Below are positions 1 through 10,700 of a stretch of 64,000 nucleotides of DNA, piece by piece (positions within the stretch are counted from its first letter, which is position 1; every line of letters starts with the position of its first letter). Source of the stretch: Rhynchopus euleeides (Eukaryota > Euglenozoa > Diplonemea > Diplonemida > Diplonemidae). The notes beneath the pieces were generated by a model. The model had not been told where the DNA came from, made no database searches, and saw only the letters and a list, made by a program, of their open reading frames with translations. Both the position numbers and the translations under genes were made by a program. The stretch is taken from positions 1 to 64,000 of the forward strand of contig OY723240.1 of NCBI GenBank assembly GCA_963210315.1, in the 5' to 3' direction.

Positions 1-844
1 GGGTTTGCGGGTTTGCGGGTTTGCGGGTTTGCGGGTTTGCGGGTTTGCGGGTTTGCGGGTTTGCGGGTTTGCGGGTTTGCGGGTTTGCGGGTTTGCGGGT
101 TTGCGGGTTTGCGGGTTTGCGGGTTTGCGGGTTTGCGGGGTTTGCGGGTTTGCGGGTTTGCGGGTTTGCGGGTTTGCGGGTTTGCGGGTTTGCGGGTTTG
201 CGGGTTTGCGGGTTTGCGGGTTTGCGGGTTTGCGGGTTTGCGGGTTTGCGGGTTTGCGGGTTTGCGGGTTTGCGGGTTTGCGGGTTTGCGGGTTTGCGGG
301 TTTGCGGGTTTGCGGGTTTGCGGGTTTGCGGGTTTGCGGGTTTGCGGGTTTGCGGGTTTGCGGGTTTGCGGGTTTGCGGGTTTGCGGGTTTGCGGGTTTG
401 CGGGTTTGCGGGTTTGCGGGTTTGCGGGTTTGCGGGTTTGCGGGTTTGCGGGTTTGCGGGTTTGCGGGTTTGCGGGTTTGCGGGTTTGCGGGTTTGCGGG
501 TTTGCGGGTTTGCGGGTTTGCGGGTTTGCGGGTTTGCGGGTTTGCGGGTTTGCGGGTTTGCGGGTTTGCGGGTTTGCGGGTTTGCGGGTTTGCGGGTTTG
601 CGGGTTTGCGGGTTTGCGGGTTTGCGGGTTTGCGGGTTTGCGGGTTTGCGGGTTTGCGGGTTTGCGGGTTTGCGGGTTTGCGGGTTTGCGGGTTTGCGGG
701 TTTGCGGGTTTGCGGGTTTGCGGGTTTGCGGGTTTGCGGGTTTGCGGGTTTGCGGGTTTGCGGGTTTGCGGGTTTGCGGGTTTGCGGGTTTGCGGGTTTG
801 CGGGTTTGCGGGTTTGCGGGTTTGCGAGTTTGCAGGTTTGCGGG
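1..844. repeat. (GGGTTTGC)n satellite array, about 105 units
   Basis: An 8-bp unit, GGGTTTGC, runs from the first base. There is one extra G near position 139, which shifts the register, and the last units decay (GCGAGTTTGCAGG) before a T run. Because 8 is not a multiple of 3 and the unit has no stop, all plus frames stay open; these are not genes. The G-rich strand reads inward from the left edge. A left-end chromosome terminus would show the C-rich strand, so this is best read as an internal satellite or telomere-like tract. Confidence 0.97.
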
Positions 845-927
845 TTTTTTGGTACCCGGGGGCGAACCGGGGGACTGCTCAGGCGACTGCTTTTTTTTGG
901 TACCCGGGGGCGAACCGGGGGACTGCT
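845..927. repeat. Two direct copies of a 29-bp hairpin-forming segment, 48 bp apart
   Basis: Copies at 851-879 and 899-927 are identical and each follows a T run. On the minus strand each contains CCCGG-TTCGCCC-CCGGG, a 5-bp stem with a 7-base loop resembling a tRNA T-arm. The usual loop A is missing and no A-box or acceptor partner is visible, so I do not call a tRNA. Confidence 0.7.
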
Positions 928-1574
928 ACACTCCTTTCTCTGCTCACGGGTGTCTGCTGCATGTCGAGGCGAGAAGCAAGGTGACATGCAGGGCGGAAGC
1001 CATCGACACCCGTGTTGTTGGTCATCTGCTGCAGAGGCTAGAGAGCCGTGTACTCGGCATGTTCGAACAACAATGGCTGGGCGTCCTCTCCAGTCTCCTC
1101 CCAAGGGGTGACCATCGAAAACGCCCACGGCTGGAAACGCGCAAAAAACAGGGTCGAGAGTTTCCCAGTCGAGCGGTTCCCAAGACCGAGCGGTCCATCC
1201 TTGCAAACCACTCGACCGGGGGGAGAGAACAGGGGAGAAGCGAGAAGGGGCGAAATCAAGTCGAATGGTGGATGCATGGAGAGAAATTACAGGGGTCCGT
1301 GGTGCCGTGGTCCTCACACATGTTCTGCTTGTGCCACTCCGAGCCGGCGGCCGACACCATCTGAGCACTCCGAACCCCCCCAAAGGACAAGACTATACAC
1401 ACTGTGCAGGACTCTATTAAGGGAGGGGGGGGGGGGGGAGATGGTCTGGTTTGGTTGATTAGGCGCTGAGGGCCAGGCTGTCGACCTGGTCCCCCAGCTC
1501 GAAGGGCAAATTATCCACACTGGGGAATCATCACACGAGCACTCAAACTGTACACACTCGTGACGACTCTGGGA
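928..1574. other. Intergenic DNA with a duplicated G-tract motif
   Basis: No convincing gene. A segment with TACACACT, then GACTCT, then GGGA plus a long G run occurs at about 1394-1439 and again at about 1549-1599. The second copy is the 3' edge of the neighbouring retrotransposon, so the first may be a short 3' fragment of an earlier insertion. Confidence 0.45.
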
Positions 1575-1624
1575 GGGGGGGGGGGGGGGGGGGGGGGGGA
1601 TGTTAAGGATGCTATGCGTTAGAC

Positions 1625-1643
1625 GGCCCCGCCCTGCGGGGCC
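1625..1643 (-). other. 3' UTR GC hairpin of the RLE retrotransposon
   Basis: GGCCCCGC and GCGGGGCC face each other across a very short loop, 25 bp before the terminal poly(C) on the element's sense strand. 3' hairpins are often what a non-LTR reverse transcriptase recognises; that role here is inference. Confidence 0.5.
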
Positions 1644-1706
1644 ACGCACAGACGTGTAATGCCCGCTCATCTGCGGGCCCCCCTGCCAGCGCCCATGATG
1701 GTCGGC

Positions 1707-4700
1707 TCATGCCGGCCCGCACGGCGCTCCCTTCCGCTGCCCCTGCCTGCCCCCACCATCACCTCCTCGACGATCACGACAGTCCCCGCTGCCCCTGCCG
1801 CCATCACGTCGGTCACGCTCCTGTCGTTGCACACGCCGCTTCCTCTTCAGGGCCGCCTTCTGGCGCTTGTTGGCGTGCGAGTCGACCCGCTTGCAGGCCA
1901 GGTACTCGGCGTTTCCCTCCTGCGAGCCCTGCCGACCCCCTGTGGTGTAGTAGGTCGCGTCGACCGCCCGCCTGTCTGCGATCCACTGCTTGAACACACA
2001 GTGTGCCGTCGCCGCCGCCCCCGCATGCGGCCCATTCCTGCCGAACAGCCCTTCCCAGCCGTCCGCCGAGTCCGGGATACACGCCGCGTCCGCCGCACCA
2101 CTCGCCGCCGCCATCGCCGCGCAGGGGAATACCCTCACGCCCTCCACCATCGCGGTGCCGTCCTCACTGCTTCCTGCCCACTGCTCCTTCCTCGCCCTCT
2201 CCGCAGGGATCCGCACCCACGACACACGGGTGGCTGTCTGTTGTTGGTTGCCTCCCATTGACCCGTCGGACTGCTCGGCCACGTTGTCCGACATCTCCTC
2301 CTGCACCTCGTCGTCATCGACGTCGACGTCCTCCTGCGACAGATCCTCCTGCACCTCGTCGTCATCGAAGGCGAAGTCCCCCTGCGGTAGAGCCTCCTGC
2401 ACCGCCGCTGTCGTTGTCGCCGCTGAGGCTGGTGCCTGCTGGAGGATGGCTGAAGGTGTTGTAGTGGAACCTTCCCCCAGGGGCGTCGTCTCTGCCGCCG
2501 TTGTCGCTGTCGTAGTTGTTGCCGGTGCCGCCGTTGCTGCCTCGGCCGATGCTCGCGCTGCTCTGGGTGCCTCCTCTGCTGCCCCGCTGGTCTGCGCCTC
2601 TGTCGTCTGCTGGGGGATGGCTGAAGGTTTGTTGTTGGAACCTTCCCCCAGAGACGTCACGTCCCCACCAGTCTGCCTCGGCCCCCGGCTCCCTGTCGGA
2701 GGGGGGACCGGGGGTGCCCCACTGCACCCCCTGTACGCGGTGGGGCACCTTTCACGGCACGTGAGGCACACTGCCACCCCACACTCGCCGCACCCCCAGC
2801 ACCCGCGAGGGCCCACCGGCGTGGTGCACGCGCCGCAGCTCGTCTGCCATCCCACCTGGAGGCGCATCCGCTTCGCCTGCTCGCACCCTCGCACGCGCTT
2901 GTCCTGCCCCACAGGACACGTGTCCACCTCCCGCGCCCACTGCTGTAGCGGCTCGGGCAGGACCACCGGCACGAAGTGGCCCACCGCTGTGCCGTCTGCT
3001 TGCCCTGACTCATCCACAAAAGCCACTGCCGCCATTGCTACCGCCCTCTCCGCCGCGCGCCACACCCTGACGCCACAGCCTTGCCTCCGGAAGGAGAGGA
3101 TGGTGATTCGGAGGGCCCGTGCGAGCCCCCCGAGGACCAGCTCGTCAGCCCACGACTGCAGACCTGGCCCTGCCCCTCTTCTGCTCATCTGCTGTGCCCA
3201 CACCTCCGGCTCCCCTCCCTCAACCATTGTGCGGAGCCCTGCGTGCTGCATCACCGCCTTCACTGCCCGCGTCCTCGCTTCGGCCGCTGTCACCTTGAGC
3301 CCAGTGGGTAGCTGGGCGACGACCGCGTCGAACAGGCAGTCGCCCACTGTGTACGCCGCCTTCCATCGCACCTGCCCCTGGAGGGACCTCACCAGCTCCT
3401 CGACCCCCAGGCACTGCGACACATCGGAGGGGGCGGCGCTCTGCCACTGGGCGATGAAGGCCGCCACTGGCTCCGTGCCTGCGAGCTCCTGCACCAGCTG
3501 CCACCTGCTCGCCTCCCGCGCCTGCCGCTCCTCCTCCGAGGCCGGCTCCGCGTTTGCGTCGGTCGCCATCGGTGTGCCCTGGGGAGTAGGTGCGCACCCG
3601 TCCAGATACACACACCCCCCAATCGAGGTCTCACCCGCTTCCGCCTGATCTTCCGCCGCGTCCACCTCCATCTCCTGTTTCACGCCCGTCGGCGCTGCCC
3701 AGCCTTGCGAGCGGCCGGCTTCCGACGCTTTCACGAGCTGGATCTTGGGGCACGCACAGGGTAGGCCCGACCCCCCGCACGCCTCACACGCGGCCCGCAT
3801 GCAGTGCCCGCATCGGAGGTGGCGTGCCCGCGGCGGGATCTCAACCGCACAGATGTGGCACTCCGCCCCTTTGTCACCTGCCACCACCCTGTCCATCTGC
3901 GTGCCCAGCTCTGCCTCGGGGCCCTCGGGCATCTGCGACAGGTCCATGTCGACGTCGACCCGCACGAAGCCCTTGCCCACCGCACACAACGAGAAGCGCC
4001 CACCCACCTGCGCTCCCGGCGCCGGCCTGCACAACACAGGCTCCCCAAAGTCACGGATGACCAGGATCTCGCTGCGCGTCACCACCGCCAGCGCCCGCAG
4101 CAGCGCCAGGTCCGCCCACGCACACTCCGCCATTGACCCATCTGCCTCCTGTGGGGCCAGCATCCGACGGCTCCACTCAGTCGGGTCGTCCACCTCTCGA
4201 CGTAGTGCCGGCGCATGCAGAACCAAAGCCACAGCCTGTCTGCGTGCCTGTGAGAGGCTGCACGGCGCCCCTCGACCAGCCATTATGGCACTCAAACCAT
4301 CACCCGCCTTGCCCCGAGGTAAAACTGCACCCAGCTGCTTCAGCTGGTACCACGCCGGGAGGCTGGCCGCGCACCCCGTCACGCACTGCCCCACCGTCCG
4401 GGACCCGCCGGGATCGCACCGCCTGCGCCACTGCGCCAGCTTCGCGTCGAAAACCCGCTCCTCTTGCGGGGTCGGGTCACTGGGGGGGGCGTCGTCCCCC
4501 TCGCTGCCCTCATCCTCGTCAACGTCCGGCGCGTCTGGGGGCACTTCCTCCATGACGACCCCCGGCATCAGGTCCCCGAACTTCACATACGTCTCGGGGT
4601 CGATCACCGGGGTCTTCGTCAGCTCCACTCGCTGCCTCCCCTGCCCTGCCACCGTGCACAGCCTCCCACACGACTCGAGCGACGCACCCACTGCCTTCTG

Positions 4701-7700
4701 GAAGGCCCACCCCATGCTGCGGGCCGTCTGTTGTGCCACTTGCACCCGCCCGACCCCCAGCTTGGCTGCCCCCAATGACACGAGGCGGTTCATGATGGAG
4801 TGTGCCCGCTGGCCCCAGCCCCCAAAAAGCTCGACCACAAATGGCTCGAAGGCAAGGCGGCCCGTCCGCACGGCCTCATCCTCGCGGTACTTCCAGACCT
4901 TCGTAGTCTGCCGCCGCGCCGCTGCCCCGCCTACCGTCCTGGCTGCCAGCTGCAGAAACGACGGGGCCAGGGGGTTCACCACCGCTACATCTATGGCAGT
5001 GACTCGACCATCCAGGAATCCCTGCTGCAACGTGACATCCCCTGGGCGTCTCCTGTCTCCCTCCAGCAGACCCAATGTCTCCCGCTCGGCTCTCAAGCCA
5101 CCCTGTCGCGCTGCTCGCAGCAAAGCATCCGCCACCGCCTCGTGGCGCGTGATGGCCCCACCCCCCTTCTCGCAGAGGGTGGCATGCAGACCGTGCGCGT
5201 CCATCACCCCATCCTTCCCGCAGCATTCACACCGCGCCAGCGATTCGTACAGCGGAAGGCCTAAGCGATACCTGAGCACTGCTTGGAACGGCAGCGGGGG
5301 CATCGCCTCCCAGCGAGCCGGGTTTCCCGTCAGCCACGCACCGCACCCTGGCAGCAGGAGAGACTGCATCCGGGCCCGCGTCACCGCATCCGCCTCATCC
5401 ATCAGCGCGTTGTACCACCTCTCCAGAATGCCCAGCGAGAGCGAGCGCTGCTCGGGGGCTCTCTCCGGAGGTGCCTCGGTGTCCAGACGCCAGCCCTCAG
5501 CTACCATTTCGTTATACGAGGAGGCCGTCTGCCTCCAGCCCTCTGCATCCCACACGAAGTCTCGGTCCAGCCGTCGGCACAGCGCTGCGGTCCCCGCACT
5601 CGAAGCCAGCGCCGCCGCATGCCAATGGTCGGCCGACTTGCGTATCCCCAGACCTCCGATTCGAACAGGGAGGGACGCCTGCAACATCGCTTCTTGTGGG
5701 AGGCAGTCGTCGTCGTAGCCCAGAAGCTTCGCGAGGCTCCGCTGCACGCGCGCGTCGTACCTCTTGAGGTAGCCCGTCACCCCTTTGAAACCAATCGCAC
5801 GCATAAAGAACACCATGCGCGCGAACCCCAGGCACTCACGCAGCAGGGCAAATGCGGTCTGCGAGTCAGTCAGCTTGTCGAGGGCGTCCAGGGAGGTCAC
5901 AAACTGGTCCACCCGCTCCGACATGAACTGCTCGCACCACGCCGCATCCCCTATCGGGGCTCCGAGCAGCTCGAAGTTGCCGTCCCGCATCCACCTGATG
6001 CCCGGGATGGGCGAGTTCTTCGGCTTCTCGACCACCTTCAGTCCCCATCCAGCCCACTCCTGCACGGAATGCCCCGTCCCCCTGCCGCTCAGGTCCACCA
6101 GCTCGCACTTGTCCTCACGGACCTGCAGACCCAAGTGCTTGCACCGCTCGACGATGAGCCGGTACGCCTGGCCGACCGCGTATCCGCTCCCCATGATCAC
6201 CCCGTCATCGAGGTACCACACCGCCCCGTGTATCCCCTTGATCTGCTTCACCTCCTCAGCCACGGGGGCGATCGCGAGGGAGAAGAGCAGTGGGCCGAGG
6301 GGGTCACCCTGCTGCACACCACACGACGACGTCACACATTCCTTCCCGAACTGCAGCTTCGACGGGCTCGCGTAGCACCATGCGACCCACGGCAGCATCC
6401 CCGGAAACTTCTGCTCCACCTCTCTCAGGAAGGCTGAGCGATCCACCGCATTAAACGCGTTGGTGAAATCGACTTTCAGGATGCACGCGTCTTGCCCCCG
6501 CCGCCTGGCCGCGTAGTTGGCCGTCACAGCCGTCGCCGCCTCCGCTCCCTGTCGCACCGCCACACCAACCTGCCCACTGCGGAGGAGAACAGCCTTCGCT
6601 TCGTCCCGGTGGCGCGCTGCGAGGAGCTTGGCCACGAGCCGTCTCAACGATTCGCCACACGCGATCGGCCGTACCTCCTTCTCCGACTTCCTCAGCGCTG
6701 TCAGGTTTGCCCCCGCCAACCAGGGCTGGACAGACGCCGGGGCCGCACCCCGCGCCATGGCGTTCACGAGGTGGGTCAGTGCCGGGAGGGCCCGCGCCGT
6801 CGGGTGCGTCACCGCCGCCTTCAGATGGTCCGGTCGTAGGCCCAGAGCCCCGCCTGCAGAACCCGTGGGGAATCCCTTCACCCCCTGCAGCACCTGGAGC
6901 GGCGAGAAGGCGTCACAGAGCGTCGCGTCCGGCTTGCTGCACCGCGCAACCTTGCCGACCGGGTGCTTCGCCTTCAGCTTCTTCAGCGTGTCGGTGTCTT
7001 TGGGCGCCACCGCCTCCGGGGTGAGCGCCTTCACCGCTGCCGAAGTCCGGCCCTGCGCCGTCAGCTTCTGCACCCGTCCCTGCCAGCGGCGGTGCTCCTC
7101 CGTCGGGTCCTGCGAACCCCTCGACGCCCGTGACGGGCCCGCCGGCTGCCTCTTCCCTGCCTCGGCCGCCCACACTTGGGCGAACTCGCCCTGGCGCAAG
7201 CGTCCCAGCATCATCCGTCGCTGTCGAAGCGTCTGGGCTTTGCGTGACTTGCCCATTTTTTCCTTGCGGAGCACCAACAGAGGTAGCATCGCCAGCACTC
7301 GCCAGGAACCGTCCGTCTGCGTCGTCGCCACCTCCCTGCACGCATCCCGGAACAGCCCCGCCCACTCGCCCTGCAGCTCCTTGGGGACCGACTCCCACGT
7401 CCGCACATCCGCCTGCGCAATCTGCTCCCAGGACGGCAGACCCTCGTAGCGGCCTTGTGCGCTGCTCGGCGACCCTATCTCCTCCTCCTGCACCGTCGGG
7501 TGGCACCTGTCGCACACCTCCTCCGCCTTCCTGCGTGAGGCCAGCAGCGACATCACTCTGCTGCACACCGCACATGTTCTGAGTCCCGCTTGCCGCAGTA
7601 TCTCCTGCATGGCGTGCGGCCCGAAGCAGCCCTCCGCCATGTGCCCATCCATGTGCGGCGTCAGATAGCTTTTCGATGCAAAGGGGGCCCCACCCTGCAC

Positions 7701-10700
7701 CAGTGACCGACTGCAGGAGTCGATGGGGCACCACCTCCCGGCGGTGGGGACGTCCACCAGCTTCCCCGTCAGGTCCTCCTCTCCACTGCTCTCCGACGGC
7801 TGCTCCACTGCGTTGCGCGCCGTCAAAATGGGGCTCCTCGCCCCCTCCTCCAGCTGCGCCATGACGGTTTCCCGGACCGTGTCTCCGATCCGCACCTGCT
7901 CATAGTGTCCTCCGGCGAGGGCCACTACCTTCACAGGGCTCGTCGACACCTTGCCCGGCCCCCGCTCCGCCTTCGGCCGCTTCGGTTTCGGTCCAATGAG
8001 GAGGTTGGGCTGGCCCGGCTGCACCACCAACACCTGGAACCTCCCCTGACGCGCCACCAACTGCAGGGTCAGGTGGTCCATGTGCCGCTCACCGCGGACT
8101 CCAGCCAGGTACCCCGCGTACGCCTCCGCGGTGCCGAGCATGTTCCGGAGGCTCGGCTGTTGCGTCGCGAGGGTCGCGATGGTCTCCCGCACCCCCTGAA
8201 CGTCACCCTGCTTGTATCCCAGGGCCAGATACCCGCAGTCGTTCAGGGAGGCGTTCGGGACTCGTGAGGCCCCTGCCGGCAGGGAGGCGTCGACATCCCG
8301 CATGTCCGGCCCCTTGCCTCCGCCCCGCAACGCATCCGGTGGGAGCTGCAGGCGTGGCGCGCTTCCGTCCCAGACCAGCAAACCCCTCTCCATCAGCCTC
8401 GTCGCCTGCGCCTCCGACGTGACCGCACAGGCGACTCCCGTCTCCGAGGGGGCCAGCACGACCTTGGGGTACCGTCTGAGGGCCGCTCGGGTTTTGGCCC
8501 GGTACGACGGCGCTGCGTACACCACCGGTTGCTGCCCGCCCTGCACCCACACCACCAGGCACTCCCCCGTGTCAGCCCACCGCTGCAGCGCGCCAGCTGA
8601 CACTTCCAGGTTCTCCCCTGGCACGCAGCTTCGCACACCCACCCCTCGCAGCTCTGCTAGGGCCTCCTCAGGTGGTCCGTGCGGCCTCCAGCACTCCGAA
8701 GACCCGCACTTCACGCCCAGTCCGGGTCCGGGGCACATCACGCTACCCTCACTGCGGGCGTCCCGGAACCCCCGCACCCCCATGACGGCTGACCGCCGCA
8801 TCAGGAGACGCCCTCCTCCCACCCACCACTGCGACACTGCCCTGCCCGGTCGGCGCGCCCGCCACCTGCGTCTGGGCTGGCGGCCCTTCCGGCGGCGTGT
8901 CCCGAAGAGCCACCAGATGCTCAGCTGCGCGCCCCCCAGAAGCAGCCACGGGCTCGCGACACCGCACAGTTCCAGCACCCATCCGCCTGCTGCGCCTGCT
9001 GCACCATCCATCCATACGAAACCCTCTGCACCCCACGCCGGCAGCAGCCCCATCGGGTCCGCCACCCCCGCCAGCGCCACCACCATCCACAGCGCTAGGA
9101 TGCAGGCCTGCGCCACGCTTGGCCACCACGCCACGCGAGCGCGGAGGATCGCCCACTGCGCTCCGAGCCAGCCCGCGCTCAGCAGGACCGCGCTGCACCC
9201 CGGCAAACCCTCCCAGCCACCTGCCTCCGCCTCCACACTCGCACCGCACCAGAGCGTCCACCCGATCCACACCAGCTGCAGGCGGGCGACGCGGAGGCGG
9301 CCCGCTGCCATGAGCCCCCAGGCTGCTCGCCCCGTCACCTGCGCTACCCATGCCACACTGGCTCCCACGTCGCCGCAGAGCAGCGCCACCCCCGCCACCA
9401 TTGGCCCCATGATGCCGCTCCGCTGCGCCGCCCACCATAACACCCGGAGTAGTCTGGCCCGGCCGTGAAGGCCCCATCCTGCCCCACAGGTGCCGTCGTT
9501 GCCGCTGCCGCAGACTGTCTTCAGACCAGTGAGGGTCGGCCTGGGGTCACCACTCGTCTGCCCGCCACCACCCGGCCCGGCCCGCTTGGACTCGCACTCC
9601 CCTTTCGACCCAGCCGCTGATGCGCCCGTGTCGGTCAGGCTCGGGTCCTCGTCGCAGGTGCCGATGACGTCGTCCCTCCTTGTCCGGCTCTGTTCATCCC
9701 CCCACACGTGCGCACCAGTGTTGGTCAGGCTCGGGTCCTTGCCGCGTGTGCAGATGACGTCGTCCCCCAAGCACTTCATGTTGGGGTCCTTGGTCCGACC
9801 GTCACCCCCCGGCTTTGCCACGGCCTCATCGCGTGTGTATGTTGTCTTCACCCCAGTCACCGTCACCGTGTTGTTGTCCACGCAGGTGCAAGTGGAGCCC
9901 TTCAGGTCGGAGAGGGCCGGCTTGGGGTCAGCACACGTCTGTCTGCCACCACACATCCCCCCTGGCCCGCTGAATTTCCTCAGGCCCGACCTCGCCATGC
10001 TGTAAACCACCCCGCTGCGACGCTCCCGCACCGTGGCGCTCCGCAACCCTTTCAAGCCCCTCACACGTACTTTGCCTTTGTCGTCCCCAGTCGCCAGACG
10101 CTCGCCGTGGGTCCTCGCTGCCCTGTACACGCTGCAGTCCAACATGCACCCCACCTCCTTCGTTGATGTCAGCTGCCTGCAGATAGTGTCGTCTGAATCG
10201 CCCGTTGCCCACCGCGTCCCACAGACAGGGAATGCAGTAGAAAAAGTCCCGTTGCTGTGTGCTAGGCCCGCAGTAGTGATGGCGCCACATGTAGTGATGT
10301 GTCCGTTGTCGTAGTGACCCGCAGCACGCGGCGTCTCACACCCCGTCAGTGCGATGCGGTATGTATTGTTGCGATGCATCGACGCGAAGACCGCTGGTGT
10401 CCTGACCCTGAGCCGGCGTGGGGTTAGCTGAACAGCGCACCCTTTCGCGCGACCCGTGTCGGCCACTCGAGTCTGTCCGTCGCCACGCTCGGCCGCTCCG
10501 ATGCTGGTTCGGCTCGGGCCCTTTTCGCAGGTGCAGATGACGTCGTTCCTCCGCGAGTACTTCATGTTGGGGTCCTTGCAGGCCTGGCCATCCTCACCCG
10601 GCCCTGCCACGCCCTTGTCGAATGCCGCCTTCGCACCAGTCTCCTTCACCGTGTTGTTGTCATCACAGGTGCGGGTGGGATCCTTCTCATCAATGAGGGT

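Noticed and set aside
1..844. Chromosome-end telomere
   Set aside because: The G-rich strand runs inward from the left edge, opposite to a true left terminus.
849..927. tRNA-like T-arm pair
   Set aside because: Loop lacks the conserved A, and no anticodon, D arm or acceptor stem is found.
5..1364. Long plus-strand frames translating as RVCGFAGL repeats
   Set aside because: Any frame through an 8-bp repeat without stops stays open; no start context, no domain.
1990..6437. Long plus-strand frames opposite the RLE retrotransposon
   Set aside because: Antisense shadows of GC-rich coding DNA; RT, RLE and OTU motifs are all on the minus strand.
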